Positions 55,501 to 64,000 of a DNA stretch of 64,000 nt are shown one piece after another. Position 1 is the stretch's first letter, and every line of letters starts with the position of its first letter. Both the position numbers and the translations under genes were made by a program. The DNA comes from Zantedeschia hybrid cultivar (lineage: Eukaryota > Streptophyta > Magnoliopsida > Alismatales > Araceae): contig JARZZO010000001.1 of assembly GCA_030544215.1 (NCBI GenBank), positions 71,202,456-71,266,455 on the forward strand. The letters run 5' to 3'. The notes under the pieces are model-generated. The model was not told the origin of the DNA, made no database searches, and worked only from the letters and a program-made list of their open reading frames with translations.

Positions 55501-58500
55501 CTCTGTACAGAGGAGAGGATTGATGGGGTTTCCCACCAAGGACCCATAGAGGACTTCCAAAACTTCTTTCACAGTGACAATACTTTCATCACGTGGTCCA
55601 ACCTTAGGATGTAGCCCATTTCTTCTAGGTTGGACAGATTTCTATTATTGTTGATTGCGAGGAGCACTTTCCTAACCCTCAAGCTTCCTGTCTCTAGCGG
55701 GTAGTGTCAGATGACAAGTCTATTTTATTGAATTCCAACTTCAGGTTTCAGAGGAAAACTCTATTGGAAAAAAGGGATGATTATTGCATGGAAAACTTTT
55801 GCTTGAGATGAGCCGCAGTCATGCGTGGCTGTGTTCCTTCTGGGATCCCGTGAAGGGAGGGTGAGATGCCCCCCCACCCATTGCCTCTATCTCCTCCTGC
55901 AAACATCTTCTTCTTCCTCTCCATCTCTCGCTTGTTCTCTCTCTCTCTCTCTCTCTCTCTCTCGCGTCGTCTCCTTTAACCCCAGCCTCCGAGCCATTCT
56001 TCCATCTTTCTCCTGCTGTCCCGCATCACCCATTCTCCTCATTTTTGATGCAATCTGGTTTGCCCTTGGACAATGTTCAAATGCCAATGCTAATGGTTTT
56101 GTTGGGTTCATGGCGTATTGCTAGAATTTGAAATCTGTATTTCACAACTGAGTAAATAGGTGGGTATCATTACGCTTGTTGCTGTGTGTTGTATGTGTTC
56201 TTTTTCTTGATATATACCGGATGCATTCCTTTCCTTGATATATACCAGATGTTTCACGGATTGTAGATTTTTGGTTTGCAAACAGTTCTTTATTATTAAC
56301 ACTTCGAAAATAGGTAGGTGCTGTTATATTTGCTGCAGTTTGATGACTGTTCTTTGTTGTTAACACTTAGAAAATAGGTAGGTGCTGTTATATTTGCTGC
56401 AGTTTGATGACTGTTCTTTGTTGTTAACACTTAGAAAATAGGTAGGTGCTGTTATATTTGCTGCAGTTTGATGACTGTTCTTTGTTATTAGCACTTAGAA
56501 AATAGGTAGGTGCTGTTATATTTGCTGTCAGTTTGATGTGTAATATTGAAGATAGGTGACTTTTTTTTCATGGTATCACTGAATCTTCCCTGAACACAAT
56601 ATTTTGGTGCGTCACAAGGATGCAAACTGTTGTAGCTTGATTTTGGTTGCGAAATGCTATTTACTGCAATGACTACCAGTACTGTCAACAATTTTATGTG
56701 CTTTAGCAGACTTTCATACATCTTTTTTTGAATTTTATGCAGGATACACATCTGTTGCTGACTGGAGGAATCGAGAAAATTCTGCGCATTTTTGATTTGA
56801 ATCGTCCAGATGCTCCTCCTAGAGAAGTTGACAAGTCACCTGGTTCTGTTAGAACTGTAGCTTGGCTTCATAGTGATCAGACAATATTGAGTTCTTGCAC
56901 TGATATAGGGGGTGTGAGGTTTGTGTTTTCTACTGCCTGCTTATTAGTAACTCATTACTTCTTTATTTATAGATTTGGTACCATGCCGTGGGAAACCTTT
57001 TGACCAGTAAAATTAAAGGAAAATGATAGAATTATGTTTTCTCTTAGCTTATTTTAAATGATAAAATAAGTGAAGCACTAAGTTCTGGGTCAATGTTTCT
57101 TTCTTACCGACTGTGCTTGGATGTCACACTCTTCTTCAAATGGCATAATTCACACCTCTATCTAACACAATAGAAAACATGGTTCATCAGTTGGGTTAAA
57201 ACAACTTATGATTATCATGAAGAGACGGTAATATCAGTCAGTAGTGTAGGACAAAGATTTACCTGGTATTCTTTGTGGAAATTGAGAAGCAAAAGTAAAC
57301 AACAAGGATTTGGATCATAGATTGCTTGATAATTTCTTAGTTTTAGTGAGCTGTGTTGGATAATATCTAGTTTGATACTAGATCCTGGGTTGTACTCATT
57401 GATTTCATGATATCAAAACCCATGCTTGTCATCTGTATGACAAGAACTAGGAATAGGTATAACTCTTCCATTTTCACAAATTATCCAATTCTCATTTTAA
57501 TGTTACTAATGTTACGTTGGGAATAGGGGATGGGCTCTTAGGGTAGGGATAGCTTAGTTTTCTTTGGTTTTATCCTCTAAATGTTAAGAACAGGGATAAG
57601 ATTTCAAAAAGATTAAAAAATGGGGCTAGGGATAACTTGTCCCTTACCTTTTTTGTGGAAAACAAATTTAAAAGCACAATGAGGAATACTCACTCTTATC
57701 CCTCCATCATTCTGTTGCCAAACATTGACTTAATGTTCAAATATGTTTTATATCTTGGAATCGATGTAGCACATTATTTTGTAGAGCTGGGTACAAACCT
57801 CTGAGTTCAATATGTTAACATGGTCGTCTCCACCCTGCCACCGTGTATTATCTGATTCCCCCTCAATCTTCAGTTCCAATTTAGATTCTTGGACCTGGTT
57901 AGACGTTTGATGGTTGAACCATGAGTTAGATTTGTGGTGCACAACCTTCCTGGCTGTGGAAACTGCGGTACTTTGATGAACTATCCGTCAGATCCACATA
58001 TGCATGTTGGCAGTTTCTTATCTTTTGGTTAGCTTGAGCTTACATGCTGATTCTGAACTACTCTTGTTTTTGGTTCTAAATTAATGGTAGCACAGGCTGT
58101 GGGATGTCAGAAGTGGGAAGATCATGCGAACCCTCGAGACCAAGTCTCCTGTTACCAGCGCTGAAGTTAGCCAAGATGGTCGTTACATTACAACAGCTGA
58201 CGGCTCAAGTGTGAAGTTTTGGGATGCAAATCAGTAAGTGCTCTTCACATTGTGATGATTAGTCATTGGTAGTTTTCCCCTTCAGATTCTGAAGGCATCG
58301 CCTACTTCTCGCAGTTTTGGTCTTGTGAAGAGCTACAACATGCCATGCACTGTGGAATCTGCCTCACTGGAGCCTACGTCGGGCAACAAATTTATTGCAG
58401 GAGGAGAAGATATGTGGGTCCATTTGTTCGATTTCCATACTGGTGCAGAGATCAGTATGTTCTTTCTCTGCTGCAATACTTCTGTTTCAGATATCTTTAG

Positions 58501-59645
58501 TTAGGATTATCTTCTTATGGTGTTCTGTTTTCAATAATTCCATGAAAGAATTCCATCTGTAAATATTTTCAACTACATGAAGATTTCAGCTTGAGTGTAT
58601 GTGAGGACTGCATTACATTCGGAACACAGATTTGGTTAACCACACTGGTGAAGAGATCAGTGTGTTTGTTCTCCTGCGTCAATGCTTTCCTTTTCAGACT
58701 TCTCTTCATGTCAGATTATCTTCTTAGGGTATCTTTTTCAACAATTCTAGGTGAAAAATTTCATCCGTTATTATTTGTCAACCATGTGAATCTCTTAGCT
58801 TGAGTCTGTCTGATTCCGTAGGGACTGTATTTAAGTTGGGAACATAGATTCAGTTATCTCATGTCTCAAGGAGAGGTAGCAGAACATGTTGACCAAATCA
58901 AGGAATTTATTTTAGAAAATTGTTTTCCTCAGTATCACCATGCACTCTTATGTAAGGCCTTGAGCCCACTCCATATCAGTTGCGCGGGGTGTATATTATT
59001 TTATTGAAGGATTGCAGGTGGAGTTATTTCTCCAGTCATAGTACCCTGTGGGATTAGATTTATTTTTCATATTTATTTATTTAGTTAAGCATGATGAACA
59101 CACATTAGAAATGCTGCATTATTTAACACAACCCATGAATCAAGTGGGAAATATGACTCTTGGATTATCGGCTTGATAATGGCTGGTATGACTGCACATT
59201 CTATGAGATAGAAGAGTTCTTCGATTATCTTATGTTATTATTGTGTTTCTCCATGGGAATATATGTTATGGTTTTGACGAGGTAGATAGGACATACGTGC
59301 ATGAGCTATTGCATTCATATGATGAGTGGAACCTTGTTATTTCTGAGTCCCCGTTTTGATCATGTCTTTTATTTAATGGATGCAGCATTTAACAAAGGTC
59401 ACCATGGTCCTGTACATTGCGTACGCTTTTCGCCTGGGGGTGAATCTTATGCCTCAGGATCTGAGGATGGGACCATAAGAATCTGGCAGACCAGTCCAGT
59501 GGATGACATTGAGACATTTCCACCGAATGGATCCACTGGCAAGGTTAAGGTTGGGGTGAATGAGGTAGGTCGAAAGATGAATAGTTTGCACATCAACAAG
59601 GACAGAGCTGCTGAAGAGAAGGAAGCTGTATCAACAGATGCCTGA
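49343..59645 (+). CDS. STRAP: serine-threonine kinase receptor-associated protein (STRAP)-like WD40 protein
   Basis: Seven coding exons with GT-AG introns: 49343-49460, 50008-50143, 50670-50751, 56743-56918, 58096-58233, 58315-58454 and 59386-59645. Phases join to 349 residues, matching the family's about 340-350. The chain is a WD40 propeller: GHSRPVVDLFYSPITPDGFF, NGETGDWIGTFEGHKGAVW, AKIWDALTGDELHSFEHKHI, LLTGGIEKILRIFDLNRPDA, RLWDVRSGKIMRTL, GRYITTADGSSVKFWD and HCVRFSPGGESYASGSEDGT followed by RIWQT. In animals STRAP is a scaffold tied to TGF-beta signalling and to SMN-complex assembly; plants keep the fold, but the role there is less defined. Start ATG is the first in the conserved frame, in AAGCAATGGAG context. 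Intron 3 (50752-56742) is 6 kb and carries nested mobile DNA; the other introns are 81-1177 bp. An AATAAA lies at 59733. Confidence 0.95.
51122..51440 (-). pseudogene. LINE 3' fragment (zinc-binding/linker region)
   Basis: The minus-strand translation has a RLGVVYVPWVKSLWIT-like stretch, FFDEARELVNSLF and HWTKRNDRIFKREA. This resembles the zf-RVT region and the Trp-rich segment following the reverse transcriptase in plant LINEs. It is inverted relative to the host STRAP gene and lacks the enzymatic domains. The call depends on the WTKRNDRIF pattern and is moderate. Confidence 0.5.
52087..53130. mobile_element. MULE-like non-autonomous element, 1044 bp, 9-bp TSD
   Basis: Ends CATAGTTGTCAAGG and CCTTGACAACAGA are inverted repeats, flanked by identical 9-bp repeats GGTGTCGGG (52078-52086 and 53131-53139). 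Next to each terminus are GCGCC/CCTAGGCG-rich hairpin-forming blocks (52110-52175 and 53025-53115). The centre is TA/TACA/TATG repeats with a duplicated unit of about 190 bp containing TTTAGATTTACACA. No transposase. It lies in STRAP intron 3. Confidence 0.85.
53388..53765. repeat. 183-bp tandem duplication
   Basis: Two copies of a unit starting TAGAGATCAGAGAAGAGG (53388 and 53571) differ by a few substitutions and a short GTTGGGGC insertion in the second. No domain is recognised in the frames across them. It is part of unassigned GC-richer DNA (53140-53950) in the STRAP intron, probably transposon interior. Confidence 0.85.
54420..54625. mobile_element. GGTAYCGG-type MITE, copy 3
   Basis: Begins GGTTGGCAGTACCAGTATCGG-like sequence and ends GATACTTCCAACCATGG, inverted versions of the family terminus seen at 24971 and 29647. 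The interior is GGTATCGG, CCGATACG and GGTACCGG steps. No clear target duplication. Lies in STRAP intron 3. Confidence 0.65.
55259..55830 (+). pseudogene. LINE endonuclease-domain fragment, frameshifted
   Basis: MNIVSWNISGLGGTEKK is the start of a plant LINE apurinic-like endonuclease. After a frame change come WDFTSVYGSQGR, LWEELLLWRRQSGKPWC, FDAILCTEERIDG and FFHSDNTFITWSNLR, all usual for that domain, with a further weak continuation to about 55830. Frameshifts and stops make it non-functional. It is in sense orientation within STRAP intron 3. Confidence 0.78.
55931..55964. repeat. (CT)n microsatellite
   Basis: CTCTCT tract within STRAP intron 3, in a pyrimidine-rich stretch (55870-56040). 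Confidence 0.85.
56282..56538. repeat. 64-bp tandem repeat, 4 copies
   Basis: Four nearly identical units (ACTGTTCTTTGTTGTTAACA ... GCTGCAGTTTGATG) with period 64. The array lies about 200 bp before the acceptor of STRAP exon 4 at 56743. The middle two copies are identical by eye, which suggests recent expansion. Confidence 0.92.
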
Positions 59646-62230
59646 TGTTTTCTAGAAATGCATGGCCATCTCTATTTTGGTTGAACAGGGCGAATGAGCA
59701 ATCCATGATGTTACTTCCTGGCTTCGTTTCTCAATAAATATGCCAAATTACATGCAAGCTCCCAATGTGGAACGCACAACACCCGTACCTGGTGCTTACG
59801 AATCTGCAGTTCTTTTGAACGTATTTGTCATGGTTATTCAGCTTGGAATGAAGATAGACTTTCGGGACCAGCAAGCATTTGTAAAACCACAGCATCTGTT
59901 TATAGATCCATGTATCCTTTTCTAATCCTCGCCGTTGTCTGAAGTATACTTCACAGCCCTAGGATATATGTTTACCTCTGTTTAGTCTGTTGGCAGTTTT
60001 GGCTCCTGTGTGTTCGTCATATTACTGGAATGTTGATCAGTTGGGTCTTGAACTAAGGATGTGTTTCAGGGGTGCAACCTATTTTTTGGGACCGATGTGG
60101 AGTAATTTAAGATATTTTCTTGGACCATGTTCTTGCTTCTTGTCGCTTGGAACGGGGGCTCCAGTTGTAATACTTGATCAGTTCGTTGTGTTTTGAATAG
60201 GTTGCTCTCTTGCTTGAGGATAGCGTTTCTTCTTGGGAGGAAAAGTAGGGAATAAGGTGGTGGATTCATAGGCTTTTGCGTCTTCGACTGGTATTTACCA
60301 TCTAGGAAACACTTGCGTCAGATCTTTCAATTGTGTATGATGTTTACATGCAGATAAATGCGTTGCACGAATACACAACGGTATGCTAACGTGAAAGAAA
60401 GTCCTAAAAGATAGTGAAAAGACAATGTGTTCGGTGAATCGGTGGCTTGGTAGAACAGAGGGTTCGATTGCTGTATCAAGTATATGTATTTAAAACATTT
60501 TAAATATTCTTACTAATAGAAATCAATAGCAAGTGTTACTTGGATATATATTTTTTAATTTGATGTCTATTATTATAACTAATTTAATGTCTCTGTAGAA
60601 ACGTTTTAATTTAGACTTTTGAGAGTGTTGACTAGGATTATTCTACCCCATAACCCTAATTCCTTCGGTGGCTACTTCCACATGTCTCCTATATTGATTA
60701 TATTATATAATAACTAGAAAGCTTACCCTGCCATGTGGGCTTTCCCTGTTTTATCTCCTCCGAGAGATTCCTTCGAGAAATATCATTTCTATGGGTGTCT
60801 CTCTTGAGTCTCTCTCCTTAGTAACACCCTCTCACCCTATGTCTTCTTTCTCTCCCTCTCTCTCTCTCTCATGTGACGTGTTAAGCATTGGACGCTAATT
60901 TCTTTGGCTTATCAATATAGATAGATATTCTAAGTTTTAATTAAAAATATTGTTATCAAAAGACTATGTCGAAATTCATATTCTAACTAAATGGGGCATG
61001 AGGCTTACATTATACGCTTGAGGCTTCTTCTATCTACGTCAAAATCACCTACATATGAACAAAGAAGGGACTTTCTGTTCCTCCATACGCGACGAGGATA
61101 TTTTTAGTGCCTTATGGCTCTACCGGACTTGTTGACCAAAATCTTCATTGGAATGATGAAGAATACGGATCATAATATTTTGAGCCTATCTTTTGTTCCA
61201 TCTTCGGCTTTAATTTTCCCGAGGAGCAGGGATGGAAACAGGTCTACAGTGCGGATCTAAGATAAATCTATGACCATATCTTTTAAGTTATCAGTTTAAA
61301 AATGTTATCTATTAATTGTTCTATAAACTAATAATCGGATCTTAATATATCATATATATTTGGTCAAAAAATTGTATCCATTATCTTATTCGCTCTGTAT
61401 TAATTTAAAAAAGATTGTTCGTTAACTTGGTCTAATACTAAGGCTATCGGTTACCATTTGCATCTCTATTGAAGAGTAGGATTGAAAACGGGATCCACTA
61501 GAGCTGTCTTCCTATGGCCATGTACATTTCAAGACGCAAAAGAAGAGAGATGAATGTATCATTTAACCTTAAAATGATAGGTCGTATCCCATCACCTTTC
61601 CTTGTCTTGGCATATAGGGGCGTAGGAGAAGAGGTCTCGGATCCTGTTTCCAACTATTGCACTCTAACTAGTAAACTACGGTACGCTTCGGCTTACAAGT
61701 GCCATGTATCATGTGAGATTATTCAGCCATCAGAGTAGATATCAAGGGGAATTAAACTGAATACCATATCACATATACACACGTATTCAGTGACCTAAAT
61801 ATATTTTAGAGGAATGACATGGGAAACTTTCCCCGTTTCATTCCTTACCCACTTAAAAGGGCAAGCAATGATAGAGGGTGTTTTCTCCAAATTTACCGAT
61901 GGAGGTCATAGGATGCTTAAAATAGGAACTATGAGATGCATCCACGTTAAAAAAAAAAAGAAAAAAAGGGAAAGTTTCCCGTCTCACTGAGATTATCCTA
62001 TATTTCACTGTCACAGGAGAGATCTTCGGTAATTGACAAGAGGCTTAATGGGGTCAACGGAAGAAACCTTCCTTAATAACGAAGGCGGCACGGACCACGG
62101 GATTTGAGCATGCCCCACGGGATTAACGGCAAATCTCATAGTATTCGATCTTTATTTCCCACGGGATTAACAGGAAATCAAAGATCCCCACGGGATTAAT
62201 TAGCGCCACAAGGAAACGCCACTCCATGTC
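59646..62230. other. STRAP 3' UTR and intergenic DNA
   Basis: The first 100 bases or so should be STRAP 3' UTR (AATAAA at 59733). Beyond is AT-rich DNA with a (CT)n tract near 60850 and no recognised gene; frames at 59740, 59990 and 61514 lack domains. Confidence 0.45.
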
Positions 62231-62280
62231 GTATTCCTCTCTCTCTCTCTCTCCATAGTCCATATATATACATATATGTA
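62090..62280 (+). promoter_or_regulatory. repeated CACGGGATT boxes and Y-patch upstream of F-box gene
   Basis: CACGGGATT occurs four times between about 62097 and 62200, three times as CACGGGATTAA. A (CT)n pyrimidine patch (62232-62254) and a TATATATACATATATGTATA stretch follow, 60-80 bp before the ATG. The layout looks like a plant core promoter with tandem upstream boxes; the factor is unknown. Confidence 0.45.
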
Positions 62281-62338
62281 TATATGCTAGGCTCACCGTG
62301 TGTATAACAAGCAGCCAAGCTTTGCTAGTCTGTCAGAC

Positions 62339-63614
62339 ATGGCCGATTGGGCGAGGGGCCTCCCCGCAGAGCTCATGTCTCTCATCTTCGGACGCCTCGC
62401 CGTCGCCGACTACGTCCGCTCCCACGCGGTCTGCGGGGGCTGGAAGGACTTCCTCTCGAGCGAGAGGCGCTGCGCCGCGGACATCCCTTGGCTGGCCATG
62501 CTCCCCTGCACCGAGGGGGGCGAGCGAAGAGGCGTGTGGAGGCTCTACAGCATGCACGAGAAGAGGGAGTACACCCTGCCCCTCCCCCCCGCGGAGACGC
62601 GCCTGCGCTGGCGCCGGTGCGTCGGGTCCTCGGACGGCTGGCTCGTCCTGTTCGACAAGACGGCAGAGCTGCACCTGATCAACCCCTTGACGGGGGAACG
62701 CGTCCAGCTGCCGTCCATCACCACCTTGCCGGGCGTGAAGCCCGTGCACGACCCAGCGGGACGCCTCACCCACTATAGGATCACCCCCAAGCACTACCGG
62801 AGTCGCAGCATACGCCATGGGTACGAGAAAGACTGCACTGTGGAATATACCATCAGGGAATACTACCACAAGGTTGTGGTCTCATGGAGCTCCACCACCT
62901 CCTCCTCTCCTTCTTCCTGCCCTCGTCGCTACACTGCCGTAGCCATCCACGGCTATTATGGGCAGCTGGCCTTCGCAAAAGAAGGAGACAGGTCGTGGAC
63001 GACGGTTCGCCTACCACGACGTGGTTGACCACAAGGGCCGGTTCTACGCTGTGCGAGGCTTCGGGGAAGTGAGCTCTGTTGATCTCCGCGGCCCTTCAGC
63101 CCAGCACCCACACGCCGTCACGACCCAACAACTGTACCCGGCCGTCGGGCCCAGAGAGGGACGCCCGGCGGAGAGCTACCTGGTGGAGTCGACCCATGGT
63201 GATCTCCTACAGGTATTGAGGTGGCTACGGGCGCCAACCCATGGTGCAAAGTCACCACGGCCCAGGACGAGCAGCTTCCAGGTGTTCCGGCTGGAGGACG
63301 AGACGGGCGAGTGGGTTCCCAAGAGTAGCTTGGATGGGGAAGCACTGTTCTTGGGGATGAATTCCTCCATCTCCCTGTCGACCAGGAGCATCCCCCAGCA
63401 GCAGCAGCTGCAGGGCAACTGCATCTACTTCACGGACAGCGCGGTAGTCCAGGGCATACACGGGCGTGAGGAGGGCGGCCTCTATGATCTTGGGGTGTAC
63501 AACTTGGGGGACGCAAGCATCAAGCCCTGTTGCCCTCGGAAGCTGCAGCTCGTCCTCCCCATCTGGTTCAGGCCCAACTTAGGGTTCAAGACCACTTCCT
63601 TCTCTGACTTGTGA
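62339..63614 (+). pseudogene. F-box/DUF295 protein gene with one frameshift
   Basis: ATG at 62339 opens an F-box (LPAELMSLIFGRLAVADYV, residues about 8-45), which in SCF complexes binds SKP1, followed by a DUF295-type domain: GSSDGWLVLFDKTAELHLIN, PLTGERVQLPS and GYYGQLAFAKEGDRSWTTV. This frame stops at 63028. The expected continuation (FAYHDVVDHKGRFYAVRGF to YLVESTHGDLLQVLR, FQVFRLEDETGEWV, NCIYFTDS and a TGA at 63614) is in the next frame (+1). The shift falls at about 63000-63012, and no splice site explains it. The joined length would be about 425 residues, normal for the family. It is either a young pseudogene or a one-base assembly error; codon use stays gene-like on both sides. No intron is needed. 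GC content is much higher than in the flanks. Confidence 0.82.
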
Positions 63615-64000
63615 TGATCGATGCAAATGGTAACAGATACGTTGGTTGTTCGACCAATTATTAGTTCAGAGATTAGTTAATGAACAGTTATTTTAAATTA
63701 ACATGTACAACGGATAAGGTAAGAGATACAAATAAGTATTTCTGTCTGGGTGCATATCATATACTGAGTATTAATTTATAGCACAGTTAATGAACCGTTA
63801 GTATAATGGATTAGTTTCATCATGAGTTTAGATCAAAATAGTGTTCACTCTTGGCTTGGCTTCTTCTTTCATTGTGTCATGTAGTGTGACAGAATGCTGT
63901 TGAGGCAGAGATGAATTCATACGAGCAAGGGCACAGGCTGCCGGTATTTTTATTTTACAAAAATTATGTTTTGAACTTTTTTGATGGTCCCTCAATATGC
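63615..64000. other. 3' flank of F-box gene
   Basis: AT-rich DNA following the TGA. No further gene before the window end. Confidence 0.5.

Overview
The window is nuclear DNA from a flowering plant, most likely a monocot. It has intron-rich housekeeping genes, heavy transposon load, long (TA)n tracts and one run of exactly 100 N, the usual placeholder for an assembly gap. The monocot call rests on a DUF295-type F-box gene, the GC-rich 5' ends of genes and an Au-like SINE. It is an inference; the species cannot be named from this sequence.

Four host loci are visible. (1) 3461-8085, minus: a BOR4-type borate exporter with 12 coding exons, all splice sites readable. (2) 20537-36469, minus: a type-3 DXS-like (DXS3) gene. 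Four 5' exons lie at 34.66-36.47 kb and two 3' exons at 20.54-21.34 kb. The roughly 280 central codons are not found, and the N gap lies in the interval where they should be. (3) 49343-59645, plus: a STRAP-like WD40 protein with 7 coding exons, 349 residues and a 6-kb third intron full of mobile DNA. (4) 62339-63614, plus: an intronless F-box/DUF295 gene with one frameshift. The genes are unrelated in pathway; nothing suggests a gene cluster.

Much of the rest is mobile DNA with datable nesting. A 6.6-kb Ty1-copia element (38963-45603) has 117-bp LTRs, PBS and PPT. Its gag-pol is one uninterrupted reading frame apart from five nonsense changes, and a 1326-bp solo LTR sits inside its protease. 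A 4.9-kb hAT-like element (25392-30308, 8-bp target duplication) lies between the DXS3 exon blocks. It carries a captured PCNA first exon, an Au-like SINE, a 3161-bp solo LTR with two tandem arrays, and, next to that LTR, a 186-bp MULE-like MITE. An 886-bp solo LTR lies at 16767-17652, a tRNA-derived SINE at 38588-38796, and a 1-kb MULE-like element plus LINE fragments lie in the STRAP intron.

The most unusual observations are the catalytically altered and physically split DXS3, the PCNA-capturing hAT element, an array of hairpins with compensatory stem changes at 22.9-23.6 kb, and a dispersed MITE family built almost entirely of GGTAYCGG-like steps.
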